A DNA stretch of 64,000 nt from Bradyrhizobium australiense (lineage in GTDB: Bacteria > Pseudomonadota > Alphaproteobacteria > Rhizobiales > Xanthobacteraceae): the NCBI RefSeq assembly GCF_013114825.1, contig NZ_JAAVLX010000007.1:62001-126000 (forward strand), given 5' to 3'. Of the stretch, positions 25,508 through 33,621 are shown in pieces. The notes under the pieces were generated by a model that saw only the letters and a list, made by a program, of their open reading frames with translations, was not told the origin of the DNA and searched no databases. Both the position numbers and the translations under genes were made by a program. The number at the start of each line of letters is the position of its first letter. Positions within the stretch are counted from its first letter, which is position 1.

Positions 25508-26251
25508 GTGGATCTAGCCACCTACGCCATTCTGCTTGCCGGCGCGCTCGCCGGTGGCTTCGTGTCCGGGCTTGCCGGGTTCGGCACGGCACTGATGGCG
25601 CTGGGGATCTGGCTTTACATCTTGCCGCCGGCAATCGCCGTGCCGCTGGTGCTGATCTGCTCGGTGAGCTCGCAGATCTCGACGCTGCCGTCGATGTGGA
25701 AAGTTCTCGACTTCGAGCTGGCCTGGCCGTTCGTGGCCGGCGGTCTTCTCGGCATGCCGATCGGGGCACTGCTGGTCGCGCGCGCCGACCCGCAAACCTT
25801 CAAGCTCAGCGTCGGCGCGATGCTGCTGGTATTTCCCACCGCATTGTATTTCATCCGCAAGCCGATGGCCTTCCGCTTCGGCGGCCGGCCGGCGGACGCA
25901 GCCATCGGATTTGCCGGCGGCATCCTCGGCGGCCTTGCCGGCCTGTCGGGCCCGATTCCGACGCTGTGGGCCAGCATCCGCGGCTGGACCAAGGACCAGC
26001 GCCGCGGCGTCTTCCAGATTTTCAACGGCAGCGTGCTCGGTGCCGCGCTCATCCTGCAGATCGCCAGCGGTTTCGTTAAATTGGAGGTGTTCTGGCTGGC
26101 GATGCTGGCATTGCCCGGCACGCTGATCGGCGCGCGTCTTGGCATGCGCACCTATCAAGCCCTGAATGACCGAAACTTCTACGACGTCGTGCTGGCTCTC
26201 TTGTTTCTGTCCGGGGTTGGATTGGTGTGGAGCAGCATTGCTCCGAGATAG
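25508..26251 (+). CDS. TauE/SafE-family membrane transporter
   Basis: The 247-aa inner-membrane protein has about eight hydrophobic segments in two similar halves. Each half carries the family glycine motif: GGFVSGLAGFGTALMALG in the first, GFAGGILGGLAGLSGPIPTLW in the second. TauE/SafE proteins are thought to export sulfur-containing or small organic anions such as sulfite or sulfoacetate. No sulfonate genes are nearby, so the substrate is unknown. The start is GTG at 25508 with a GGGGGAAAG ribosome site. Confidence 0.88.
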   Translation: MDLATYAILLAGALAGGFVSGLAGFGTALMALGIWLYILPPAIAVPLVLICSVSSQISTLPSMWKVLDFELAWPFVAGGLLGMPIGALLVARADPQTFKLSVGAMLLVFPTALYFIRKPMAFRFGGRPADAAIGFAGGILGGLAGLSGPIPTLWASIRGWTKDQRRGVFQIFNGSVLGAALILQIASGFVKLEVFWLAMLALPGTLIGARLGMRTYQALNDRNFYDVVLALLFLSGVGLVWSSIAPR

Positions 26252-26323
26252 GCGCGCATAGCCGCCATGTGCTCCGAGTAGATTGCTGTACGCTGACCTG
26301 CAAAGCGGCTAACCAATCGCGTC

Positions 26324-27256
26324 ATGAGCTCCCCTGCTTCGCGCGAGCGCCTCGGCCTGTTGCTGGGCTTTATCGGTATGGCGATCTTCGGCGGCACGCT
26401 GCCGGCGACGCGGATCGCGGTCGCGGAAATTGATCCGATTGCACTGACCTCGCTGCGCACCGCGATCGCCGGGCTGTGCTCGCTGGCGCTCCTCGTCGTG
26501 CTGCGCCGCCCGCTGCCGCCCCGCGCGCTAAGACTGCAATTATTCATTGCGATGCTTTGCGTCGCGATCCTGTTTCCGCTGTTGATGTCGATGGGCATGC
26601 AGAGGGTCGATGCCTCGCATGGCGGCGTGGTGCTGGGCGTGTTGCCGATCGCCACCGCGCTCGTCGCCGTCACCATCACCCATGAGCGGCCGAGGCCGCT
26701 GTTCTGGATCGCCTCCGTCGCCGGCGCCGCGCTGGTGATCACGTTCGCATTGCGGCAAGGCGGCGGCGCGCTAGTTGCCGGCGATTTATTCCTGTTCGCA
26801 TCAGTAGCCGTCGCTGCAATCGGCTACGCATTCTCTGGCCGGCTAACCTCGCGAATGCCCGGCTGGGAGGTGATAAGCTGGATTCTGGTCATCGCGCTGC
26901 CGCTGTCGATCCCGGCAGCCATGCTGACCGTGCCCGCCGATATCGCCAACATCGCCTTGAAGCCGTGGCTCGGGCTGCTCTACGTCGCGCTGTTCTCGCA
27001 ATGGATCGGCTTCTTTGCGTGGAACGCAGGGCTCGCGATGGGCGGCATCGCGCGGGTCTCGCAGATCCAGTTGCTGCAGCCGTTCGTCACGTTTGCGCTG
27101 GCGGCGTTTTTCAACGACGAGACCATCACGTTGCAGATCCTGCTGTTCGCCGCCGCTGTCGTGGTGACGGTCGCGATCTCGGCGCGCACGCGGGCCACGG
27201 CCGCGCCGTCGGCGCCGCAGCGAGATCGCGAGCCGCCTCAGTTGGCCGCGTCCTGA
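26324..27256 (+). CDS. EamA/DMT-superfamily transporter
   Basis: The 310-aa inner-membrane protein has ten hydrophobic helices in two EamA repeats, the drug/metabolite transporter architecture. The first repeat opens with GLLLGFIGMAIFGGTLPATRIAV; the second covers LFLFASVAVAAIGYAFSG to the end. Family members export amino acids, nucleosides or other metabolites, and none can be named here. It is 72 bp after the TauE gene on the same strand. The last 19 bp overlap the convergent gene at 27238. Confidence 0.88.
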   Translation: MSSPASRERLGLLLGFIGMAIFGGTLPATRIAVAEIDPIALTSLRTAIAGLCSLALLVVLRRPLPPRALRLQLFIAMLCVAILFPLLMSMGMQRVDASHGGVVLGVLPIATALVAVTITHERPRPLFWIASVAGAALVITFALRQGGGALVAGDLFLFASVAVAAIGYAFSGRLTSRMPGWEVISWILVIALPLSIPAAMLTVPADIANIALKPWLGLLYVALFSQWIGFFAWNAGLAMGGIARVSQIQLLQPFVTFALAAFFNDETITLQILLFAAAVVVTVAISARTRATAAPSAPQRDREPPQLAAS

Positions 27257-27636
27257 TCAATCAGAACCAGACTCTCCGCGATCAGCTCGTCCTTGATCTT
27301 TTCCGACTGGATGGCGCGGAGCAGGACCCTCGCGGTTTTCAGATGGTTCGCCTTTACGCAGAGCTGGATGATCTGGCTGACCGAGACGTCGCGCATGGCG
27401 TCGTCGGCCATTTGCTTGGCAAGCTCGAGCGCGCATTTGATCGCCGCCTGGTATCGCTCTCCTTCGGTAGCTTTCTCTGCTTCCGCCTTGCGGCCGTGAA
27501 GGCCTGCCATTCGCTCGGCAATGGCCACGACCGAGACGCAGATCTCGCGAATTCTCTGCGCCGCTTCGATGTCCCCCTCGGGGTGAATATCGGCTTCCCA
27601 GACTTCCGGCGGCCGATCCTTTCGAAACCAGCGCAT
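27238..27636 (-). CDS. conserved-looking helical hypothetical protein
   Basis: A 132-aa soluble protein that I do not recognise. It opens with MRWFRKDRPPEVWEADIHP. The rest is predicted alpha-helical and amphipathic (AAQRIREICVSVVAIAERMAG, ALELAKQMADDAMRDVSVSQ, ANHLKTARVLLRAIQSEKIK), resembling a helical repeat or TPR-like bundle. The ATG has a GGGGGG ribosome site. The codon composition looks coding, unlike the overlapping frame on the same strand. It overlaps the tail of the convergent transporter gene by 19 bp. Confidence 0.65.
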   Translation of the reverse strand: MRWFRKDRPPEVWEADIHPEGDIEAAQRIREICVSVVAIAERMAGLHGRKAEAEKATEGERYQAAIKCALELAKQMADDAMRDVSVSQIIQLCVKANHLKTARVLLRAIQSEKIKDELIAESLVLIDQDAAN

Positions 27637-27705
27637 CGTGCGAGCCCCCTCGATGCCACAAAATATATTCCGACATCGATCGGGTCCGCAACAATACGCT
27701 TTATC

Positions 27706-29508
27706 TCACTCCGCCGCCGAGATGCGGCCGAACTCGGTCGCCTGCAGCTCGAACAGGCCGCGATAGACGCCGCCCGGACGCGCCGTCAGTGCGGCATGGG
27801 CGCCCTGCTCGACGATGTCGCCGCGGTCGAACACCAGGATGCGGTCGAGACTGCGCACCGTCGATAACCGATGTGCGATCACGATCGAGGTGCGTCCTCT
27901 CATCAGCCGCTCCATCGCCTGCTGGATCAGCGCTTCCGATTCCGAATCGAGGCTCGAGGTTGCCTCGTCCAGGATCAGCACCGGCGCGTCCGCCAGGAAC
28001 GCACGTGCTAGCGCGACGCGCTGCCGTTCGCCGCCCGACAGCTTGACGCCGCGTTCGCCGACCAGCGTGCCGTAGCCCTTCGGCAGCCGCAGGATGAAAT
28101 CATGCGCGTTGGCAAGCCGCGCCGCCTGCTCGATCGCCGCAATGCTGGCGCCCGGCCGGCCATAGGCGATGTTCTCCGCCAGCGTGCGGTGAAACAGGAT
28201 TGGCTCCTGCTGCACGATCGCGATCTGGCTGCGCAGCGATTGCTGCGTTGCTTTCGCGATATTCTGGCCGTCGATCAGGATCTTCCCGCCGCTGACATCA
28301 TAGAGCCGCTGCACCAGCTTGACGAAAGTGGTCTTGCCCGAGCCGGAACGGCCGACCAGGCCGACCCGCTCGCCGGCGCGGATCTCCACCGACAGGCCGT
28401 CATACAGCGGCGCGCGATGGCCGCCGTAATGGAACGTCACGTCGTCGAAGACGATGCGGCCGCCCTGGATGTCGATCGGCTTGGCATCCGGCGCATCGGC
28501 AATGCCGATCGGCTCGTCATGGATCGCGACCAGCTCCTCCATGTCGTTCACCGAACGCTGCAGATTGTTGATGTGCATGCCGACGTCACGCAGGTAGGCG
28601 TGGATGATGTAGTAGCTGGTCAACACATAGGTGACGTCGCCCGGCGTGGCGCGGCCGGCGATCCACAGCAGGATCGCGCCGCCGATGACCGAGCCGCGGA
28701 AGCACAACAACACCGCGAGCTGTGCCGTCGAGGTGTAGTTGTAACGGTACCACGTCCGCCGCACGCGCGTGCGCCACCGGCCGACGACGCCAGCCAGCCG
28801 CGCATCCTCGCGCGCTTCCGCGCCGAAGGACTTTACCACCGCGTTGCAGGTCAGGGCATCCGCCAGCGTGCCGCCGACCTTGGTGTCCCATGCGTTGGAG
28901 ACGCGCGCTGCCGGCGCGATGTAGTTCACCGAGAACGCCATCGTCATCGAGACATAGATCACAGTGCCAACCGCAATCACCGCGCCGAGCACAGGCCAGT
29001 GCAGCCCGAGCAGGATCATCGAGCCCACCAGGACCAGGAGCGACGGCAGCAGCGCCATTAAAATGGTGTCGTTGAGCAGGTCGAGCGCCCACATGCCGCG
29101 CGTGATCTTGCGCACGGTCGAGCCGGCAAACGAGTTGGCGTGCCAGTCGGTCGAGAAGCGCTGCACGCGCGCGAAAGCGTCGCGCGACACGTCGGACATC
29201 GTCTTCAGCGTGAATGGCACGATGGCCTGCAGGCCGGTCAACCGCAGGATCATCGACATAAGGCCAAGCGCGACGATCCCGCCGAAGGCTGCGAACGCAG
29301 CCTGTCGCGCCGCCGGGTCGGAGGTGCCCAGCGTCAGCGCATCGACCAGCCGGCCGGAGAAGATCGGCATGAACAGGTCGGCCGCGGTTGCCCCGAGCAG
29401 GCCGCCGGCGACGACGGCGGCGCGGCCGGGCTGTTGCAGCCAGTGGCGGAACACGAACGGGATCACGACGCGTATCGCCGCGGGACGCTTGTCTGTTTGA
29501 AAGGTCAT
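27706..29508 (-). CDS. ABC exporter (fused permease-ATPase half-transporter)
   Basis: The 600-aa protein has a six-helix type I exporter membrane domain (about residues 15-320) and a C-terminal ATPase (about 350-585). The ATPase shows Walker A GLVGRSGSGKTTFVKL, Q-loop IAIVQQEPILFHRTL, signature KLSGGERQRVALARAF, Walker B VLILDEATSSLD and switch histidine VIAHRLST. Half-transporters of this MsbA/MDR-like type work as dimers and export lipids, peptides or drugs. No partner half-transporter or peptide substrate is adjacent, so a homodimer is likely and the substrate is unknown. Confidence 0.92.
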   Translation of the reverse strand: MTFQTDKRPAAIRVVIPFVFRHWLQQPGRAAVVAGGLLGATAADLFMPIFSGRLVDALTLGTSDPAARQAAFAAFGGIVALGLMSMILRLTGLQAIVPFTLKTMSDVSRDAFARVQRFSTDWHANSFAGSTVRKITRGMWALDLLNDTILMALLPSLLVLVGSMILLGLHWPVLGAVIAVGTVIYVSMTMAFSVNYIAPAARVSNAWDTKVGGTLADALTCNAVVKSFGAEAREDARLAGVVGRWRTRVRRTWYRYNYTSTAQLAVLLCFRGSVIGGAILLWIAGRATPGDVTYVLTSYYIIHAYLRDVGMHINNLQRSVNDMEELVAIHDEPIGIADAPDAKPIDIQGGRIVFDDVTFHYGGHRAPLYDGLSVEIRAGERVGLVGRSGSGKTTFVKLVQRLYDVSGGKILIDGQNIAKATQQSLRSQIAIVQQEPILFHRTLAENIAYGRPGASIAAIEQAARLANAHDFILRLPKGYGTLVGERGVKLSGGERQRVALARAFLADAPVLILDEATSSLDSESEALIQQAMERLMRGRTSIVIAHRLSTVRSLDRILVFDRGDIVEQGAHAALTARPGGVYRGLFELQATEFGRISAAE

Positions 29509-29825
29509 GGCGTCATTCGGCTGCGCTTAAGGCACAGTCCGGCCCCATCTGAATTGACGTGCGGTGCGGCCTCGGGCCGAACGCAAGCGTCGTTGAAGAA
29601 CTGTCGTTAAGACGTTGGGAAGCTTGGAAAGATCGGGCGTCAGGCCCGATCAGGACCGGCGGAGATCGCGCTCAGCAACGCGACCGAAAAACCAGCACCA
29701 GCATCGGACGCGAGGACGCGATCTGCGAATACATCGAAGTCATGCAAATCTCCCCGGTTCGAGCGACAATGCGTAGCTTATAAATGCATCGCGGGTGATT
29801 TGCAACATGACAACCGCGTGAACGC
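29509..29825. other. intergenic region without recognisable gene
   Basis: This 317-bp spacer lies upstream of the ABC exporter and downstream of emrB. Frames in it are short, lack ribosome sites and look non-coding. I see no clear operator, hairpin terminator or RNA motif. The ABC exporter promoter presumably lies in the left part. Confidence 0.5.
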
Positions 29826-31409
29826 TCAATGCGCGTCGCCGCCCAGCACCGCCGCGGAAGGCCTTTTCAGAACCATCACCAGCAGGCTCAGGGCGAAATA
29901 GAACACGGTCAGCATGAAGAAGGCGTCGCCATAGCCCATCACCACGGCCTGGCGGTGCACGATCTGCGACAATTGCTTCATCGCCATCAGCGCGGAATCG
30001 CCCATGCCCTGCAGGCGCTGGGTGAACATGTTGAGCGTCCCGATCGCGGTTGCGTTGCCCCAGGTGATGCGGTCGTGCAGGCGGGAGATGTGAAGGTCGG
30101 TGCGCTCGTTCAGCACCTGGTTGATGACGGCCAACCCCACCGCGCCGCCGAGATTGCGCGTCAGGTTGAACAGCCCGGAAGCATTCTTGACCCGCTCCGG
30201 CGCCAGCGTGCCGAGTGCGATCGTATTGGTCGGCACCATCGCCAGCATCATGCCGGCGCCGCGCAAAATCTGCGGCAGCAGCAATTCGTAGAAATCATAT
30301 TCCTTTGTGATCCAGGTCATCTGGTAGGAGCCGAGCGCGAACAGCACCAGACCGATCGCGATCAGGTAGCGCACGTCGTATTTCGCCATCAGCCGCCCAA
30401 CGATCGGGGCGGTGAGGAACATGGCGATACCCGAGACGAACATGGTCTCACCGATCATCAGCGGGCTGTAGCCGCGCACTTCGGCCAGGTAACGCGGATA
30501 CATGTAGGTGAGGCCGTAAAGTCCGATGCCGACGCAGAACGAGATCACGCAGCAGAGGGCAAAATTGCGGTCTGTGAAAGTCCTGAGGTCAACGATCGGC
30601 TCCTTGACACTGAGCACGCGCCAGAAGAAGGCGATCGCCGATACCGCGCAAATTGCCGCGCAGACCGCGACCGACGTGTCTTCGAGCCATTGCGACTGCG
30701 GGCCCTCTTCCAGTACATATTCGAGCGTTCCGAGGAAACCCGCCATGAACAGCAGGCCCCACCAGTCGAAATGCTCGAGCAGCGCGAAATTCGGCTTGTC
30801 GAAATCGCACAGTGCCCACACGCCGATGGTGATGCCGATGCCGGGAACGATGTTGATGAAGAACAGCCAGTGCCACGACATCGTGTCTGTAATGAACCCG
30901 CCGACCGTTGGCCCGATCGTCGGCGCCAGTGTCGCGACCAGACCGATGATCGGAGCGACGATATGGATTTTCGAACGCGGGAACACCGTATAGGCGGATG
31001 CGAACACGGTTGGGATCATGCCCGCGCCCAAAAATCCCTGGATCGCGCGCCACAGGATCATCTGCTCGATGGTCGAGGCAAAACCGCAGAAGAAGCTTGC
31101 GACTGTGAAGCCGGAGGCGGAAATCGCAAACAGCAAACGTGTGCCGAACGCGCGCGACAGGAAGCCGGACAGCGGAATCGCGATCACCTCGGCGATCAGG
31201 TACGAGGTTTGCACCCACGACACTTCGCTGGAACTGGCCGAAAGGCCCGCCTGAATCTGCTGCAGCGACGCCGAGACGACCTGGATGTCCAGGATCGACA
31301 TGAACATCCCGAACACCATGATCAGAAAAGCAAACAGCCGCCGCGGCGGAATGCGCTCATCGGCCGCGGCGTTCATCAGCGAAGGCGATGCGGTGGTGGC
31401 GTCAGCCAT
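29826..31409 (-). CDS. DHA2-family multidrug efflux permease (EmrB-like)
   Basis: The 527-aa inner-membrane protein has about 14 hydrophobic helices, typical of the DHA2 group of the major facilitator superfamily. It shows motif A-like GFLSRAFGTRLLFAISASGF and the motif C-like region PIIGLVATLAPTIGPTVGGFITD with WHWLFFINIVPG. With a membrane-fusion partner it should export hydrophobic drugs or fatty acids across both membranes. I start at the ATG at 31409 rather than the TTG two codons earlier. It lies 50 bp downstream of the EmrA-like gene, and both are probably controlled by the divergent TetR. Confidence 0.93.
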   Translation of the reverse strand: MADATTASPSLMNAAADERIPPRRLFAFLIMVFGMFMSILDIQVVSASLQQIQAGLSASSSEVSWVQTSYLIAEVIAIPLSGFLSRAFGTRLLFAISASGFTVASFFCGFASTIEQMILWRAIQGFLGAGMIPTVFASAYTVFPRSKIHIVAPIIGLVATLAPTIGPTVGGFITDTMSWHWLFFINIVPGIGITIGVWALCDFDKPNFALLEHFDWWGLLFMAGFLGTLEYVLEEGPQSQWLEDTSVAVCAAICAVSAIAFFWRVLSVKEPIVDLRTFTDRNFALCCVISFCVGIGLYGLTYMYPRYLAEVRGYSPLMIGETMFVSGIAMFLTAPIVGRLMAKYDVRYLIAIGLVLFALGSYQMTWITKEYDFYELLLPQILRGAGMMLAMVPTNTIALGTLAPERVKNASGLFNLTRNLGGAVGLAVINQVLNERTDLHISRLHDRITWGNATAIGTLNMFTQRLQGMGDSALMAMKQLSQIVHRQAVVMGYGDAFFMLTVFYFALSLLVMVLKRPSAAVLGGDAH

Positions 31410-31459
31410 GGTCAACTCGGAACAGGCGCCGGACGTTTAGCCCGGAGCTTCAGGAAAAC

Positions 31460-32761
31460 TTAGCGCGGCTGAACCATCCCCGGTGCATCGAGGTCGGCCT
31501 CGCTGTCCGCGTCAGCCGCGCCCTCGCGGGTATCAACGGTCACATAGACGGACATGCCGGCGCGCAGCAGGTTCTGCTTCGCCACTTCTTTCGGCACGCG
31601 AATGCGAACCGGCAGCCGCTGCACGATCTTGGTGAAATTGCCGGTGGCGTTGTCCGGCGGCAGCAGCGTGAACACCGAGCCTGCCGCGGGCGAAATGCTG
31701 TCGACGACGCCGGCGAACTTGCGATGGCCGTAGGCGTCGACCGAGATCTTCACGGGCTGGCCCGAACGGATTCGCTTGAGCTGGGTTTCCTTGTAGTTGG
31801 CGTCGATGAAGACGTCATTGAGCGGCACCACATTGGCGAGTCGCTGGCCGGCCTGGATGAAGTCGCCGGCATTGACCAGGCGGTTGGAGAAGGTGCCGTC
31901 GACGGGCGCGCGCACCGAGGTGAAGGCAAGGTCGCGCTCTGCCTTGGCAAGCTGGGTCTGCAATTCCGCAAGCTGCGCGCGGGCCTCGGCCTGCTGCGCT
32001 TTGGTCACCTCGACATTGTCGCGCGCGGCGTCATAGGCGGCCTGCGCCGACTTCACCGCGGCAAGGCTCTGATCCCGACCGGCTTCGGAAACCTCGAAGG
32101 CGGCGCGCGAGGCAAAGCCCTTGGTGCTCAGCGTCTGCTGGCGATCGAAATCGAGGCCGGCGCGCTTCATCGCCGCTTCCGCGGAAGCGAGTTGCGCCCT
32201 GGTCTGCTCGACGGCGCTTTCAAGCGCCGTGACCTGGCGGCCGATGCGATCGATGGTCGCCTGCTGCGTCGCGATCTTGCTGCGCGCGGCGTCCACCGCG
32301 ATGCGGTAGTCGCCGTCATCTATCCTGAAAATCACGTCGCCGGCACGAACGAGCGAATTGTCGCGGGGCAGGATGGCCGCGACATGGCCTGATACCCGGG
32401 CGCCGAGCGTGGTGTTGTTGGCGCGAACATAGGCATCGTCGGTCGAAACATAGAAGCGCCCGACGAAAACGAAGTAGACCCCATAAGCGGCGGCTGCGAG
32501 TGCGAAAAGACCGAGCACGCCAATCATGACGAACTTGCGCTTGCCCGGTTTCGCCGCCACCGATGCATCGACGGGTGTCGTGGCTGGCTTTTCAGTTGCA
32601 GGAGGGCTGGGCGGCTCCGCGGGACGACGCCTGGTCTCTTCCGCCACGTGACTCCGCAACTGGTCGGCAAGCTGGGAGTTGGCCTCGGGCGCGGCTTCGT
32701 CCTGCGCCCCTTCCAGTTCGGCGCGAACGACGCGTGCGGCTTGGTCTCTCGCTGCGGCCAT
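31460..32761 (-). CDS. HlyD-family membrane fusion protein (EmrA-like)
   Basis: This periplasmic adaptor links the EmrB-like pump to an outer-membrane channel. It has a Pro/Ala-rich cytoplasmic N-tail of about 70 residues, one transmembrane anchor (KFVMIGVLGLFALAAAAYGVYFVFV) and a split lipoyl domain (TLGARVSGHVAAILPRDNSLVRAGDVIFRID ... DLAFTSVRAPVDGTFS). Between the lipoyl halves is a long coiled-coil hairpin (about residues 150-260). I choose the ATG at 32761 (433 aa) because GGGGA lies 8 nt upstream; an ATG five codons earlier lacks a usable site. It is divergent from tetR across a perfect palindrome. Confidence 0.92.
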   Translation of the reverse strand: MAAARDQAARVVRAELEGAQDEAAPEANSQLADQLRSHVAEETRRRPAEPPSPPATEKPATTPVDASVAAKPGKRKFVMIGVLGLFALAAAAYGVYFVFVGRFYVSTDDAYVRANNTTLGARVSGHVAAILPRDNSLVRAGDVIFRIDDGDYRIAVDAARSKIATQQATIDRIGRQVTALESAVEQTRAQLASAEAAMKRAGLDFDRQQTLSTKGFASRAAFEVSEAGRDQSLAAVKSAQAAYDAARDNVEVTKAQQAEARAQLAELQTQLAKAERDLAFTSVRAPVDGTFSNRLVNAGDFIQAGQRLANVVPLNDVFIDANYKETQLKRIRSGQPVKISVDAYGHRKFAGVVDSISPAAGSVFTLLPPDNATGNFTKIVQRLPVRIRVPKEVAKQNLLRAGMSVYVTVDTREGAADADSEADLDAPGMVQPR

Positions 32762-32844
32762 TATCGGCGTCCCCATTCCAAATGTCGCGATGCACGTGAG
32801 GCCACGGAAACCGGCCGCATTGGCGCGTTTGAGTCAAAATATCA

Positions 32845-32865
32845 TTGACCGAACGGTTCGGTCAA
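32845..32865. promoter_or_regulatory. perfect palindromic operator for the adjacent TetR regulator
   Basis: The 10-bp arms TTGACCGAAC and GTTCGGTCAA flank a single central G, a perfect palindrome. It lies in the divergent emrA-tetR promoter region, 84 bp upstream of emrA and 84 bp upstream of tetR. The symmetry and position fit TetR autoregulation together with repression of the pump. Confidence 0.85.
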
Positions 32866-32949
32866 GCTAGATTCCTGCAAATCGACCAAACCGCGAGAAA
32901 GGCTTCCTACCATATCCCGGGTTGAATTCTTGCGCGAGAAGATAAACCA

Positions 32950-33591
32950 ATGGTTGCACCCACAGCAAACACGATACATCCCTTAGGCGAGGAGGATAGT
33001 TCGAAGCGCCGCCAGATTTTGGATGGCGCACGAAAGGTGTTCATGGACCTGGGCTTTGATGGGGCCAGCATGAACGAGATCGCGCGGTCGTCCGGCGTTT
33101 CCAAGGGCACGCTCTACGTCTACTTTGCCGACAAGAGCCGGCTGTTCGAAGCCATTGTCGAGGACGAAGCGCTCGAAAAGGGCAAGATCGCATACAATCT
33201 CGACCCCAAACGCGATGTCGAAACCACGCTGCGCGAATTCGGCCGAACCTATATCGGTTCGATCTGCCGCCCGGGCGGCGGATCGTCGATCCGCACGGTA
33301 ATGGCCATCGCCGAGCGGATGCCAGAGGTCGGACGCCAGTTCTACGAGAACGTGCTGGCAAAGGCGATCAACCGCCTCACCGAGTATCTGCAGGCGCATG
33401 TCCGGCCGAACGATCTGGCGATCGACGATTGCCAGCTTGCTGCAGCTCAATTCATGCAGATGTGCCAGGCGACGCTGTTTCTGCCGTTCGTGTTTCAGGC
33501 AGAGCCGGCGCCGCCGGCCGAGCGCATCGCGCGCGTGGTTGACAGCGCGACACGGATATTTTTGGCGACGTATCGGGCGAAGCCGAAGTAG
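32950..33591 (+). CDS. TetR-family repressor of the EmrAB-like efflux operon
   Basis: The 213-aa regulator has the TetR helix-turn-helix at residues about 20-65: RRQILDGARKVFMDLGFDGASMNEIARSSGVSKGTLYVYFADKSRLF. The C-terminal ligand domain ends AERIARVVDSATRIFLATYRAK and resembles the TetR_C (AefR-like) group. It is divergent from the efflux pair, with the palindrome at 32845-32865 between them. Drug binding would release repression; the ligand is unknown. Confidence 0.92.
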   Translation: MVAPTANTIHPLGEEDSSKRRQILDGARKVFMDLGFDGASMNEIARSSGVSKGTLYVYFADKSRLFEAIVEDEALEKGKIAYNLDPKRDVETTLREFGRTYIGSICRPGGGSSIRTVMAIAERMPEVGRQFYENVLAKAINRLTEYLQAHVRPNDLAIDDCQLAAAQFMQMCQATLFLPFVFQAEPAPPAERIARVVDSATRIFLATYRAKPK

Positions 33592-33621
33592 GTCCGCTCC
33601 TCCACCTTTCCCGATCACGCA

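Noticed and set aside
29829..31463. 544-codon open frame on the plus strand
   Set aside because: It is antisense to the EmrB-like permease, is full of His, Arg and Gln with no domain pattern, and has no ribosome site. It is a shadow of high-GC third positions.
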